Source: Amycolatopsis iheyensis
GTDB taxonomy: Bacteria > Actinomycetota > Actinomycetes > Mycobacteriales > Pseudonocardiaceae
Direction of reading: 5' to 3'
Length of the DNA stretch: 64,000 nucleotides
Assembly: GCF_024703995.1 (NCBI RefSeq)
Contig: NZ_JAMXQV010000001.1
Coordinates: 248,001-312,000, forward strand
The notes under the pieces: generated by a model
The model's input: the letters and a program-made list of their open reading frames with translations, nothing else
What the model was told of the DNA's origin: nothing
Database searches by the model: none
Part shown: piece by piece, positions 8,626-18,114 of the stretch
Position numbering within the stretch: position 1 is the stretch's first letter
Layout of the letters: each line of letters begins with the position of its first letter
Position numbers and translations under genes: made by a program

Positions 8626-9663
8626 GTGAGTCAGGAAACCGAGACCCGGCCCATGGTCGACTGGGCGCTCGCCGCGCAGACCGGCGCGCTGCTCGTGCGC
8701 GGCGGTCCTCAGGTCCCCAGAGAAGAGGCCGAGGCGGCCGTCACCGATCTGCGTGAGCTGACCATGGAAGCCGAGGGGCACGTCCGGCAGCTGACGAACC
8801 TGGGGCTCGACCTGCCGCTGCTGCCCGGCGAGGTCGTCGACCGCCCGGGTTGGGTGCGCTCGGCCGCCTCCGGGCTCGACGCGCTCACCGGGCGCGCGCT
8901 GCCGCAGCAGGGCGGGCCGCTGGGGCCGATCCTCGCCGGCGGCGCCGGCGTCCAGACCGGGCTCGTGCTCGCCTTCCTCGCCAGCCGCGTCCTCGGCCAG
9001 TACGACCCCTTCGGCGGGCCCGACCGCGAAGGCCGGCTGCTGCTCGTCGCGCCGAACGTCGTCGCGGCCGAACGCGCGATGGACGTCCCCGGGCACGACT
9101 TCCGGCTCTGGGTCTGCCTGCACGAATGCACCCACCGGCTCCAGTTCACCGCCGTCACGTGGCTGCGCGACTACTTCGCCGACGAGGTCGAGCGGCTCGT
9201 GTCCGGGCTTGCGGGCGGCGGCAACGACAGCCTCGCCGACCTGGTCGGACGGCTGCCCGAAGCGATCAAGCAGGGCCCGAAGCTGAACCTCGCCGAGCTG
9301 CTCCAGTCGCCGAAGGAACGCGCGGTCTTCGACCGGCTGCTGGCGCTCTCGACGCTCCTCGAAGGCCACGCCGACTTCGTGATGGACGCCGTCGGGCCGC
9401 AGGTCGTGCCGAGCGTCGACACGATCCGCGCGCGCTTCACCGCGCGGCGCAAGGGCGGCGGCGTCTTCGACCGGCTGCTGCGTGCGCTGCTCGGCGTCGA
9501 CGCGAAGATCCGTCAGTACGAAGAAGGCGCGAAGTTCACGAAGCACGTCGTGGACGCGGTCGGCATGGCGGGCTTCAACGCCGTCTGGCGCTCGCCGAAC
9601 ACCCTGCCCTCGCGCGCCGAGATCGCCGATCCGGCCGCGTGGGTCCGGCGCCTGCACGGATGA
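8626..9663 (+). CDS. Zinc-dependent metalloprotease, DUF2342 / coenzyme F420 biosynthesis-associated family
   Basis: 345 residues of a conserved actinobacterial family placed in the zincin-like fold. The likely zinc site is HECTH at residues 166-170 (the CLHECTHRLQF segment), a HExxH motif, with a downstream ALSTLLEGHADFVMD that probably supplies a third ligand. Substrate is unknown in the family. Start: GTG 8626 gives MSQETETRP; an ATG at 8653 (MVDWALAAQTG) is a credible alternative because conservation usually begins there. Its stop overlaps the tilS start (ATGA), which implies translational coupling. Gene order with the S13 enzyme, tilS and hpt matches M. tuberculosis Rv3627c-Rv3624c. Confidence 0.88.
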   Translation: MSQETETRPMVDWALAAQTGALLVRGGPQVPREEAEAAVTDLRELTMEAEGHVRQLTNLGLDLPLLPGEVVDRPGWVRSAASGLDALTGRALPQQGGPLGPILAGGAGVQTGLVLAFLASRVLGQYDPFGGPDREGRLLLVAPNVVAAERAMDVPGHDFRLWVCLHECTHRLQFTAVTWLRDYFADEVERLVSGLAGGGNDSLADLVGRLPEAIKQGPKLNLAELLQSPKERAVFDRLLALSTLLEGHADFVMDAVGPQVVPSVDTIRARFTARRKGGGVFDRLLRALLGVDAKIRQYEEGAKFTKHVVDAVGMAGFNAVWRSPNTLPSRAEIADPAAWVRRLHG

Positions 9664-10619
9664 CCGGGCCGGCGGTCGCGGCCGTCCGCCGGGCGGTCCG
9701 TGCCTTCCTGCAGTCCGTCGAGCCGCCGGCCGAGCTGTGCGTCGCCGTTTCCGGCGGCGCGGACTCCCTCGCGCTCGCCGAGGCGACGGCCTACGTCGGG
9801 CACCGGCACGGCCTCCGCGTCCGCGCGCTGGTCGTCGACCACGGCTTGCAGGACGGCTCGGCGAAGATCGCGCGAGACGCCGCCGAAGCCGCGAAGTCCC
9901 TCGGCGTCGACGAGGCCGAGGTGCGCCGCGTCGACGTCACCGGACCCGGCGGCCCGGAAGCCGCCGCGCGCAAGGCCCGCTACCGCGCGCTGGCCGGGCA
10001 CGAGCTCGTCCTGCTCGGCCACACCCTCGACGACCAGGCCGAAACCGTCCTGCTCGGGCTCGGCCGCGGCTCCGGCCCACGCAGCGTCGCCGGGATGCGG
10101 CCGCACGACCCGCCGTGGGGCCGGCCGCTGCTGGGCGTCCCGCGCACGACGACGCGGGAAGCCTGCGCCGAACTCGGCGTCGAGCCGTGGGACGACCCGC
10201 ACAACCTCGAACCGCGCTTCACCCGCGTCCGGTTGCGCACCGAAGTCCTGCCGCTCCTGGAGGACGTCCTCAACGGCGGAGTGGCCGCCGCGCTCGCCCG
10301 CACGGCCGCGCAGCTGCGTGAGGACAGTGAGGCACTGGACACAATGGCGGACATGATCTTCACCCGCGCGGGCGGCTCCGAAGGTCTGGATGTCGGCGTC
10401 CTCGGAGCCGAGCCGCCGGCGCTCCGCCGGCGGGTTATCCGCAGGTGGCTGCTGCAATCGGGTGTGCGCGAGCTCACCGACGCGCACCTGCGCGCGGTCG
10501 ACGACCTCGTCGCCCGGTGGCGTGGTCAAGGCGGTGTCTGGTTGCCGGGCAACTTGGAGGCACGCCGGTGCCGTGGCAGGCTCTGCCTCACCTCCCAACC
10601 CACCACCCGAGGGGAATGA
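9660..10619 (+). CDS. tilS: tRNA(Ile)-lysidine synthetase
   Basis: Modifies C34 of the CAU-anticodon tRNA-Ile to lysidine so that it decodes AUA and is charged with isoleucine. 319 residues, the short actinobacterial form. The ATP-pyrophosphatase P-loop SGGADS is at about residue 31, followed by the HTLDDQAETVL segment typical of TilS. A C-terminal substrate-binding region is present and shortened. The ATG at 9660 overlaps the previous stop by four bases, and hpt begins three bases after the stop, so the three genes form one translationally coupled unit. Confidence 0.95.
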   Translation: MTGPAVAAVRRAVRAFLQSVEPPAELCVAVSGGADSLALAEATAYVGHRHGLRVRALVVDHGLQDGSAKIARDAAEAAKSLGVDEAEVRRVDVTGPGGPEAAARKARYRALAGHELVLLGHTLDDQAETVLLGLGRGSGPRSVAGMRPHDPPWGRPLLGVPRTTTREACAELGVEPWDDPHNLEPRFTRVRLRTEVLPLLEDVLNGGVAAALARTAAQLREDSEALDTMADMIFTRAGGSEGLDVGVLGAEPPALRRRVIRRWLLQSGVRELTDAHLRAVDDLVARWRGQGGVWLPGNLEARRCRGRLCLTSQPTTRGE

Positions 10620-10622
10620 CCC

Positions 10623-11174
10623 GTGTACGAGGGCGAAATCGCCTCCGTGCTCGTCACCGAGCAGCAGATCCAGGACAAGATCACCGAGCTGTCGGCGCAG
10701 ATCGCCGCCGACTACCCGGCCAACGGGCAGGGCGAACTCCTGCTGGTGGGCGTCCTGAAGGGCGCGGTCATGTTCATGACCGACTTCGCCCGCGCGCTGC
10801 CGCTGCCGACGCAGCTGGAATTCATGGCCGTCTCCTCGTACGGCTCGGCGACGTCGTCGTCCGGTGTCGTGCGGATCCTGAAGGACCTGGACCGGGACAT
10901 CGCCGGCCGGGACGTCCTGATCGTCGAGGACATCGTCGACTCCGGCCTGACGCTGTCGTGGCTGCTGAAGAACCTCGCGAGCCGCAACCCCGCGTCGCTC
11001 GAGGTCGTTTCGCTGCTGCGCAAGCCCGAGGCGGTGAAGGTCGACGTCCCGGTGAAGTACATCGGGTTCGACATCCCGAACGAGTTCGTCGTCGGCTACG
11101 GCCTGGACTACGCCGAGCGCTACCGGGACCTGCCCTACATCGGGACGCTCGACCCGAAGGTCTACACGTCCTAG
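10623..11174 (+). CDS. hpt: Hypoxanthine(-guanine) phosphoribosyltransferase
   Basis: Purine salvage enzyme that joins hypoxanthine or guanine to PRPP, forming IMP or GMP. 183 residues. The PRPP-binding loop [14 protein letters not shown] and the substrate region [19 protein letters not shown] are both intact. GTG start three bases after tilS, with GAGGGG upstream in the tilS 3' end. In many bacteria tilS, hpt and ftsH are adjacent; here ftsH follows only after a type VII substrate cassette of about 3.6 kb, the same arrangement in principle as M. tuberculosis, where PE/PPE/Esp genes separate hpt from ftsH. Confidence 0.96.
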   Translation: MYEGEIASVLVTEQQIQDKITELSAQIAADYPANGQGELLLVGVLKGAVMFMTDFARALPLPTQLEFMAVSSYGSATSSSGVVRILKDLDRDIAGRDVLIVEDIVDSGLTLSWLLKNLASRNPASLEVVSLLRKPEAVKVDVPVKYIGFDIPNEFVVGYGLDYAERYRDLPYIGTLDPKVYTS

Positions 11175-11318
11175 TTCACCGACCGTTCACCGCAAGTACC
11201 GGATTCGCGGAACCCCGCGGTCCGAGTTTGCGTCATACGCTCTGATCACGTGCGTTAACCTATGCGAAGACCATTCGTGCCCGCGGTGACCGGGTCGGGG
11301 GAACGGGAGAGAGCTCAG

Positions 11319-11684
11319 ATGGGGAACAGCAGCGCTGCCGACGCGAACGCCTTCAAGGCCGCGGCCGCGGCGGGTCAGGTCGGGATCGACCCCGAAGCCG
11401 CGCAAGCCGTGCTGAACAAGATCCGCACCGGCAAGGACGCGGTGGAAGCCCTGCTCGGTGGCGCGGGCGCGCTCGCGCAGCCGCCGAAGCTCGGCGACAA
11501 CCCGGTCGGGAACGCCATGGCCGCGAAGTTCGTCCAGCGCGCGGACGGCGGTGGCGACTCCTACGCCGCCGCCCTGCAGAACCTGCTGGACCAGTACTCC
11601 GCCGCCGAAGAGGGCATCGTCACGGCGATGTCCCGGTACCACGAGATCGACAACGCCGCGGCCGACCCGTTCCGCAACGCCTGA
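11319..11684 (+). CDS. Small helical type VII secretion substrate, PE/EspC-like
   Basis: 121-residue, alanine-rich, all-helical protein without signal peptide. Two copies of the YxxxD/E type VII export motif lie near the C-terminus: Y93-SAA-E97 and Y107-HEI-D111, after the helix that contains AAALQNLLDQ. This is what is expected of the export-signal partner of a WxG/PPE protein. RBS GGGAGAG precedes ATG 11319; an upstream in-frame ATG (11262) would add a non-conserved leader. A PPE-like gene follows 22 bases later and two EspG-like genes after it. Role as secreted partner is inference from motif and order; there is no family name I can assign firmly. Confidence 0.75.
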   Translation: MGNSSAADANAFKAAAAAGQVGIDPEAAQAVLNKIRTGKDAVEALLGGAGALAQPPKLGDNPVGNAMAAKFVQRADGGGDSYAAALQNLLDQYSAAEEGIVTAMSRYHEIDNAAADPFRNA

Positions 11685-11706
11685 GTCAGAGGGGGATTTC
11701 GCAGTC

Positions 11707-13116
11707 ATGGCTCCGAACCACAGCGACCAGCCGTCGTCCACCACTGGAGGGGCGACCGACCCGGGCTCGCTCGTGCCGCTCGGCGACAACTCGGCGTCGC
11801 AGAACATCGTCGACAACGCCCGCGGCAGCGCCGGCGGCTTCGACATGGGCAGCGACCGCGCGATCGCCAACCCGCCGAACTGGAACGCGCAGGCGAGCCA
11901 GCAGCTCTACAACGGCGCGGTCAACAACAACGAACCCGGCACGGCCGAGGCGACCGGGCAGGCCTGGGCGCACCACGGCAACGAGCTGAAGCAGGCGTCC
12001 GACCACCTGTACAACGCGATCTCCGAGCTGGGCAACGCCTGGGTCGGCCAGGGCGCCGGCGGTGCCCAGGGCGCGCTGGTGGCCATCGCCAACTCCGGTT
12101 CGCAGGCCTCCGACGCGGCGCACACGATGTCCGACCGGCTCGCCCGGCAGGCCGCGGCGGCCGGCGAGGTCAAGAAGATGCCGGCCCCCAAGGACTACGA
12201 CCCCAAGCAGACCATGGCGGCGGCGCTGGCCGGCGGCCCGGCGGCGATGATCGCCGACCAGAAGGCCCAGGCCGACGCGGCGAACGACGTCAAGGCGCAG
12301 CAGGTCGCGTTCTTCAACGCCTACACCAAGGCCATGAGCGAGGTCGACAGCTCGACCCCGAGCTTCGGCCCGGAGTCGCTCGGCATGAAGCCGACGGGCT
12401 CGCACAACTCGGTGTCGTTCAACGGGATCAGCTCGGTCGGCAACGCCGGCCCGGTGCAGGGCCTGTCGGGCGCCGACGGCGCGGTGTTCGCCTCCAGCGG
12501 CGCGAACTTCGGCAACTTCGGCGGCGCGTTCGACGCGCAGCACGCCGGCGTCGGCCCGAACGCGGCCCACAGCGGCGTCGCGGGCTTCGGTCACGAGGCG
12601 GCGGCGACGCTCGGCAGCGACGGGGCCGGCGGCAGCGTCGCCGGCACCGGTGCGGGCGCCACCACGGGCGCGGGCCACGTCCCGGCGGGCGCCGGGCAGT
12701 CCGGCGGCAACCCGCTGAGCAAGATCGGCATGGGCCTCGGCATCGGCGGGGCCGCGGGCGGTCTCGGCGCGCTGGCCTCCCGCGCGCTGGGCAAGGGCAA
12801 CCGGTCGGGCGCGAAGAACGAGAACGAGACGAGCCTCGCGTCGGCCGACGGCCAGGGCCAGAGCGCCGCTTCGGCCCAGGCCCCGCAGCAGGGCCTCGTT
12901 TCGTCGGCCGGCACCATCGGCGGGCAGACCCCGCCGCCGATGAACCCGGGCATGGGCGGCGGAATGGCCCCGCACGGCGCCCAGGGCGAGCAGGACGAGG
13001 AGCACACGCACGCGTCGTTCCTCATCGAGGCCGACCCGGACGCCGCCTTCGGCGCGAACCAGGCGACCCCGCCGCCGGTCATCGGCGCGTGGTCCGAGGA
13101 CGAAGAAGACCGCTGA
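11707..13116 (+). CDS. PPE-like type VII secretion substrate with glycine/alanine-rich C-terminal half
   Basis: 469 residues. Residues about 50-215 look like a PPE helical domain: NPPNWNAQASQQLYNG, a conserved tryptophan (W87), and a WxG turn at W112-V-G114. The rest is Gly/Ala/Ser/Asn-rich, then Pro/Met-rich, ending in an acidic tail with WSEDEED. No signal peptide. The PE-like gene upstream supplies the YxxxD/E motif and the EspG-like genes downstream are the class of chaperone that binds PPE tips, so the module is self-consistent: partner, substrate, two chaperones. The exporting ESX system must be encoded elsewhere. A structural or surface role is guesswork. Confidence 0.8.
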   Translation: MAPNHSDQPSSTTGGATDPGSLVPLGDNSASQNIVDNARGSAGGFDMGSDRAIANPPNWNAQASQQLYNGAVNNNEPGTAEATGQAWAHHGNELKQASDHLYNAISELGNAWVGQGAGGAQGALVAIANSGSQASDAAHTMSDRLARQAAAAGEVKKMPAPKDYDPKQTMAAALAGGPAAMIADQKAQADAANDVKAQQVAFFNAYTKAMSEVDSSTPSFGPESLGMKPTGSHNSVSFNGISSVGNAGPVQGLSGADGAVFASSGANFGNFGGAFDAQHAGVGPNAAHSGVAGFGHEAAATLGSDGAGGSVAGTGAGATTGAGHVPAGAGQSGGNPLSKIGMGLGIGGAAGGLGALASRALGKGNRSGAKNENETSLASADGQGQSAASAQAPQQGLVSSAGTIGGQTPPPMNPGMGGGMAPHGAQGEQDEEHTHASFLIEADPDAAFGANQATPPPVIGAWSEDEEDR

Positions 13117-13173
13117 TCCGAAGCCGGGCCCGCCTCCGCGGGCCCGGCTCGTCCTCTTCCCGGGGGTGGCTCG

Positions 13174-13965
13174 ATGCCGAACGCTGAGCTGCTCACCCCG
13201 GTCGAGGTGGACTTCCTGTGGGAGTCCGCCGGGCTGGGCGAGCTGCCGTACCCACTGCGCGTCCCGTCGCACGGCGCGACCGTCGACGAGCGGTCGCTGC
13301 TGCGTCGCCGCACGTTGGAGGGCCTTGTCGCGCGTGGGCTCGCCGACGGCCGCGGCCGGCCGGAACCGCACATCGAGGATTACTTCGGCGTGCTGGCGCA
13401 GCCCGAACTGAGCTTGGACGCGGTCCAGCTGATCGCCCCGGAAGCCGAGCCGCTGCTCGCGGTGGCCGGCGTGCTGGGCGGCCAGGGGCTGCTCGCGGTG
13501 CAGGACACGCGGGGGCTGCACCTGCAGCCGTGCCCGGCCGACGGGCTGGCGAGTGCGATCGTCTCGCTGCTCCCGGGCGCCCCGCGCGGCTCGGAGAAGT
13601 CGATCACGGTCCCGCTCGAGCAGCTGGTCGGCGCGCACGGCGTGGACTTCCTGTCCCGCCGCGGCAACGGCGACGCCGACGAGCGCGCGAGCGCGGACGA
13701 CGACCGCAAGGCGCTGGCCCGGCTGCACGCCCAGCCCCGGCTGCGCGGCGGCCAGATCGGCGCCAACGCCCGAAACCGGATGGGCGGCCGCACGCGCACA
13801 CCGGTGCTGAGCTGGTTCGACACGGAGTCGGGCCGCTACTTCACGCAGGCGACCCAGGGCCGGGACGGCCGGGACTGGATCACGATCGCCCCGGCGGACG
13901 CGGCGACGCTGCGGCACCGGCTCGGCGAAATGCTCGCGGGCGCGGCGACGACCAGCGCGGTCTGA
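13174..13965 (+). CDS. EspG-family type VII secretion chaperone, copy 1
   Basis: 263 residues. EspG proteins are cytosolic chaperones that recognise PE-PPE heterodimers and route them to a given ESX system. The start MPNAELLTPVEVDFLWESAG and the shared block GELPYPLRVPSHGAT are also found in the next gene, as is the C-terminal core VLSWFDTESGRY...ITIAPADAATLRHRLGEML, so the two are paralogues. It is 57 bases after the PPE-like gene. The middle (about 160-200) diverges between the copies and is arginine-rich. Family call is from this pattern; which substrate each copy serves is unknown. Confidence 0.8.
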   Translation: MPNAELLTPVEVDFLWESAGLGELPYPLRVPSHGATVDERSLLRRRTLEGLVARGLADGRGRPEPHIEDYFGVLAQPELSLDAVQLIAPEAEPLLAVAGVLGGQGLLAVQDTRGLHLQPCPADGLASAIVSLLPGAPRGSEKSITVPLEQLVGAHGVDFLSRRGNGDADERASADDDRKALARLHAQPRLRGGQIGANARNRMGGRTRTPVLSWFDTESGRYFTQATQGRDGRDWITIAPADAATLRHRLGEMLAGAATTSAV

Positions 13966-14101
13966 CGCACCACGCGGCCGGCCCTCGCGCCACCTCTGCC
14001 AAGATCGGGCTCCGGCGGCCGGCGAGCATGCCCGGCCGACGATCACTTTTCGTCGGTGGTGCGGGCTACGCTGAGCAAGAATCCGATCCGGGAGAGTAGT
14101 G

Positions 14102-14914
14102 ATGCAAGAGTTCTTCTCGCCGCTGGCGTTCGACTTCCTCTGGGAGTCGGCGCAGGTCGGGGAGCTGCCGTACCCGCTGCTGGTCCGGTCGCACGGCGCG
14201 ACCGAGGATGAGCGCGTCTCGCTGCGCCACCGCACCGATGCCGAGCTGAAGGCCCGCGGCGTCCGTGACGCGCGCGGCCGGCTCGCGCCGCCGATCGAGG
14301 ACGCGCTGCAGCTGCTGGCCTTCGCCCCGCTGACCATCGACGCCCTGCACATCCCGGTGTTCGACGCGCCGACGATCGGCGTGCTCGCGGCGGCCGACGA
14401 GACCCAGGGCGTCATCGCGATCCAGGACGCCGACGGCATCTGGCTGCGCGACGCCCCACCGGATGGCCTGGTCTCCGCGGTCGTCGGGGTGCTCCCGGGC
14501 GGTCCGCGCGGCAGCGAGGCGTCGGTCACACTTCCGCTGGACGACGCGCTGCGCACCGCCCCGATCCGGGTCCCGGTGTCCCTGCCGTCGAACCCGGGCG
14601 AGGAACGCGGCCGGGCGCGCCGGACCCCGCTCAGCGAACGGGCCACGGTCGACCCGCGCGAGGCGTACGGGCGCATCGCCGGGCAGCCGCGGCAGCGCGG
14701 CGGTCAGCTGGCAGCGAACAGCCGTTCGCAGGTCGGGGCCAAGCAGCGGTCCCGGGTGCTGGCCTGGTTCGACACCGCGACCGGGCGGTACCTGAGCGTC
14801 TCCCGCGCAGGTACGGACGGCCGTGAGTGGGTCACCGTCGCCCCGGCGGACCCGGCGACGCTGCGCACCCGGCTGGGCGAGATGGTGAGCAGTGTGTCGG
14901 ACGGCACCCGATAG
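14102..14914 (+). CDS. EspG-family type VII secretion chaperone, copy 2
   Basis: 270 residues, clear paralogue of the gene at 13174 (shared FDFLWESA, GELPYPLLVRSHGAT, VLPGGPRGSEAS, VLAWFDTATGRYL and the C-terminal TVAPADPATLRTRLGEM). GGGAGAG lies 5 bases before ATG 14102; the GTG at 14099 is too close to the RBS. A gap of 136 bases with no other gene separates the copies, so copy 2 may have its own promoter. Two chaperones for one visible PE/PPE-like pair suggests either sub-functionalisation, or that copy 2 serves a substrate encoded elsewhere, for example the cluster at 39.5-41.5 kb. That is inference. Confidence 0.8.
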   Translation: MQEFFSPLAFDFLWESAQVGELPYPLLVRSHGATEDERVSLRHRTDAELKARGVRDARGRLAPPIEDALQLLAFAPLTIDALHIPVFDAPTIGVLAAADETQGVIAIQDADGIWLRDAPPDGLVSAVVGVLPGGPRGSEASVTLPLDDALRTAPIRVPVSLPSNPGEERGRARRTPLSERATVDPREAYGRIAGQPRQRGGQLAANSRSQVGAKQRSRVLAWFDTATGRYLSVSRAGTDGREWVTVAPADPATLRTRLGEMVSSVSDGTR

Positions 14915-15116
14915 CGTGACCTCCGTGGACACCGGCCGGGAACCCGGGCGCGGTATCGCCCGTTGACCTGCGAGAGGCTCACAGGGGATGAACGCGGCAG
15001 CGGACGGTACCCTGATGGGACGGGTGTCCAGGCACCACGGGTTGTCAACATCGTGATGGCGGGTATCACAGGAGCCGCCCAACCAGGGAGGGTCGAGGCC
15101 ACCAGGGCCGAGTCGT

Positions 15117-17531
15117 ATGAACCGGAAGAGCGTGCTCAGGAACCCACTGCTGTGGATCGTCGCGGGGTTGCTGGCGTTGTTCGCGTACAACACGATCTTC
15201 GACAGTGATCGTGGGTACACCCAGGCACCCATCTCGGTGGCGAACTCCCAGATCTCCTCGAACAACGTCAAGGAAGCCAGCCTCGAGGACAAGGAACAGC
15301 AGCTCAAGCTGCTGCTTTCCAAGCCCATCGACGTCGACGGCCAGCAGGTCACCCAGATCATTTCGCAGTATCCGGCGGATGCCACCCGCCCGATCTACGA
15401 CGCGCTGACCGCAGCCAAGACCGGCGGGCAGCCGATCAAGTTCACCACCAAGGTGACCCAGCAGGGCGTGCTGACGCAGATCCTCATCTTCGCCATCCCG
15501 CTCGCCCTCGTGCTGGGCCTGCTGATGTGGATGATGAACAACGCCCAGGGCGGCGGCAACCGCGTCCTCAACTTCGGCAAGTCCAAGGCCAAGCAGCTGA
15601 ACAAGGACATGCCCAAGACGACGTTCGGTGACGTCGCGGGCGCCGACGAGGCCGTCGAAGAGCTGTACGAGATCAAGGACTTCCTGCAGAACCCGGCGCG
15701 CTACCAGGCGCTCGGCGCGAAGATCCCGAAGGGCGTGCTGCTCTACGGGCCGCCGGGCACCGGTAAGACGCTGCTCGCGCGCGCCGTCGCCGGCGAAGCG
15801 GGCGTGCCGTTCTACACGATCTCCGGCTCGGACTTCGTCGAGATGTTCGTCGGTGTCGGCGCCTCGCGTGTCCGTGACCTGTTCGAGCAGGCCAAGCAGA
15901 ACGCGCCGTGCATCATCTTCGTCGACGAGATCGACGCGGTCGGCCGCCAGCGCGGCGCCGGCCTCGGCGGCGGGCACGACGAGCGCGAGCAGACGCTGAA
16001 CCAGCTGCTCGTCGAGATGGACGGCTTCGACGCCCGCGGCGGCATCATCCTGATCGCGGCCACCAACCGGCCCGACATCCTCGACCCGGCGCTGCTGCGC
16101 CCGGGCCGGTTCGACCGGCAGATCCCGGTGTCCGCGCCCGACCTGCGCGGCCGCAAGGCGATCCTCGAGGTGCACTCCAAGGGCAAGCCGATCGCGCAGG
16201 GCACCGACCTGGGCAGCCTCGCCAAGCGGACCGTCGGCATGTCCGGCGCGGACCTGGCGAACGTGCTGAACGAGGCGGCGCTGCTCACCGCCCGCCAGAA
16301 CGGGCACGTGATCACCGACGCGGCGCTGGAGGAGTCGGTCGACCGCGTGGTCGGCGGCCCCGCCCGCAAGAGCCGGATCATCTCCGAGAAGGAGAAGAAG
16401 ATCACGGCCTACCACGAGGGCGGGCACGCCCTCGCCGCGTGGGCGATGCCGGACATCGAGCCGGTCTACAAGCTGACGATCCTGCCGCGCGGCCGCACGG
16501 GCGGGCACGCGCTGCTCGTCCCGGAGGACGACAAGGACCTGATGACCCGCTCCGAGATGATCGGGCGGCTGGTCTTCGCGATGGGTGGCCGCACGGCGGA
16601 GGAGCTCGTTTTCCACGAGCCCACCACCGGCGCGTCGTCGGACATCGAGCAGGCGACGAAGATCGCCCGCGCGATGGTCACCGAGTACGGCATGAGCGCC
16701 CGGCTCGGCGCGGTCAAGTACGGCCAGGAGCAGGGCGACCCGTTCCTCGGCCGGTCGGCCGGCCGCCAGGCGGACTACTCGCTGGAAGTGGCGCACGAGA
16801 TCGACGAGGAGGTGCGCAAGCTCATCGAGACGGCGCACACCGAGGCGTGGCACGTGCTCAACACCTACCGTGACGTGCTCGACGAGCTGGTCATCGAGCT
16901 CCTGGAGAAGGAGACGCTGACCCGCAAGGACCTGGAGCGGATCTTCGCGACGGTCGAGAAGCGCCCGCACATCACCGTGTTCAACGAGTTCGGTGAGCGG
17001 ACGCCGTCGGACAAGCCGCCGATCAAGACCCCGGGCGAGCTGGCGATGGAGCGCGGCGAGCCGTGGCCGCCGCCGGAGAAGGAGAAGCCGGTCCTGAAGC
17101 CGGAGCCGACCCCGGTCGGCACCGCGCAGGGCGGCGGCGACCTGCCGGGTGGCCCGCCGTACTCGTCGCCGACGCCGGTGGACCCGAACGCGAACCCGTA
17201 CGCCCCGCCGCAGCCGGGCGCCTACCCGAACGGCGGCCGTCCCTACGGCGGCCCGAACGGTGGCCCCAACGGCACGAGCCACTGGCCGCAGACGTACAAC
17301 CAGCAGCCCGGTGGCTACCCGGGTGGTCCGGCGGGCCAGAGCGGCCCCCCGAACTACGGTGCCCCTCCGGGCTGGACGCCCGCGACCTCGCCGGGCGGAC
17401 AGCCGGGCCAGTCGTGGCGCCCCGGTGCTGAAGAACGCCCTCGTGAGCACGGCTGGTTCGCCGACCAGGCCGGCAACCAGCAGAGCGAGGGGGAACGACG
17501 TGACCCTGATGGACCAGACAAGCCCCAGTGA
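15117..17531 (+). CDS. ftsH: ATP-dependent membrane zinc protease FtsH
   Basis: Hexameric AAA+ protease that pulls misassembled membrane and some cytosolic proteins into a zinc protease chamber. 804 residues: first membrane span about 9-25, external segment, second span about 120-140, AAA domain with GPPGTGKT (about 211) and the SRH region GRFDRQIPV, then M41 zinc site HEGGH (433-437). The last 160 residues are Pro/Gly/Tyr/Asn-rich repeats and not conserved in E. coli, a feature of actinobacterial FtsH. The folE start lies inside the 3' end. Same place relative to the folate genes as in M. tuberculosis (Rv3610c). Confidence 0.97.
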   Translation: MNRKSVLRNPLLWIVAGLLALFAYNTIFDSDRGYTQAPISVANSQISSNNVKEASLEDKEQQLKLLLSKPIDVDGQQVTQIISQYPADATRPIYDALTAAKTGGQPIKFTTKVTQQGVLTQILIFAIPLALVLGLLMWMMNNAQGGGNRVLNFGKSKAKQLNKDMPKTTFGDVAGADEAVEELYEIKDFLQNPARYQALGAKIPKGVLLYGPPGTGKTLLARAVAGEAGVPFYTISGSDFVEMFVGVGASRVRDLFEQAKQNAPCIIFVDEIDAVGRQRGAGLGGGHDEREQTLNQLLVEMDGFDARGGIILIAATNRPDILDPALLRPGRFDRQIPVSAPDLRGRKAILEVHSKGKPIAQGTDLGSLAKRTVGMSGADLANVLNEAALLTARQNGHVITDAALEESVDRVVGGPARKSRIISEKEKKITAYHEGGHALAAWAMPDIEPVYKLTILPRGRTGGHALLVPEDDKDLMTRSEMIGRLVFAMGGRTAEELVFHEPTTGASSDIEQATKIARAMVTEYGMSARLGAVKYGQEQGDPFLGRSAGRQADYSLEVAHEIDEEVRKLIETAHTEAWHVLNTYRDVLDELVIELLEKETLTRKDLERIFATVEKRPHITVFNEFGERTPSDKPPIKTPGELAMERGEPWPPPEKEKPVLKPEPTPVGTAQGGGDLPGGPPYSSPTPVDPNANPYAPPQPGAYPNGGRPYGGPNGGPNGTSHWPQTYNQQPGGYPGGPAGQSGPPNYGAPPGWTPATSPGGQPGQSWRPGAEERPREHGWFADQAGNQQSEGERRDPDGPDKPQ

Positions 17532-18114
17532 CGCCGACCGCCCGGTCTTCGACCAGGACCGGGCGGAGAAGGCGATCCACGAGCTGCTGCTGGCCTGCGG
17601 TGAAAACCCGGAGCGGGACGGTCTGAAGGACACGCCCGCCCGGGTGGCCCGCGCGTACCGCGAGATGTTCGCGGGCCTCTACACCGAGCCGGACTCGGTG
17701 CTGGACAAGACGTTCGACGAGTCGCACGAGGAACTCGTGCTGGTCACGGACATCCCGATGTACAGCAGCTGTGAGCACCACCTGGTGCCGTTCCACGGCG
17801 TCGCGCACGTCGGGTACATCCCGAACGCCGCCGGGAAGGTCACCGGGCTCTCGAAGCTCGCCCGGGTCGTCGACCTCTACGCCAAGCGCCCGCAGGTTCA
17901 GGAGCGCCTGACTTCCCAGGTCGCCGACGCCATCGTGCGGAAGCTCGAACCGCGCGGGGTCATCGTCGTGATGGAGGCCGAGCACCTCTGCATGGCCATG
18001 CGCGGCATCCGCAAGCCGGGTGCGCGCACCACCACCTCGGCCGTGCGGGGGCAGTTCAAGACCTCCGCCACTTCGCGGGCGGAGGCGCTCGACCTGATCA
18101 AGGCGCGCCGGTGA
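17500..18114 (+). CDS. folE: GTP cyclohydrolase I
   Basis: First step of folate synthesis: GTP to 7,8-dihydroneopterin triphosphate. 204 residues. Zinc ligands are visible in CEHHLVPF and CMAMRG, with the family signature [15 protein letters not shown] 17500 follows AGGGGGAA; ATG 17509 (MDQTSP) is possible. It overlaps the ftsH 3' end by about 30 bases in another frame and its stop overlaps folP by four, so ftsH-folE-folP-folB-folK reads as one transcript with coupled translation. Confidence 0.97.
   Translation: MTLMDQTSPSDADRPVFDQDRAEKAIHELLLACGENPERDGLKDTPARVARAYREMFAGLYTEPDSVLDKTFDESHEELVLVTDIPMYSSCEHHLVPFHGVAHVGYIPNAAGKVTGLSKLARVVDLYAKRPQVQERLTSQVADAIVRKLEPRGVIVVMEAEHLCMAMRGIRKPGARTTTSAVRGQFKTSATSRAEALDLIKARR

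Noticed and set aside
11686..14676. A 996-codon minus-strand frame across the type VII cassette.
   Set aside because: Antisense to four motif-bearing genes with RBSs.
15117..17633. Minus-strand frame antisense to ftsH (855 codons).
   Set aside because: No family motifs; ftsH on the other strand is unmistakable.
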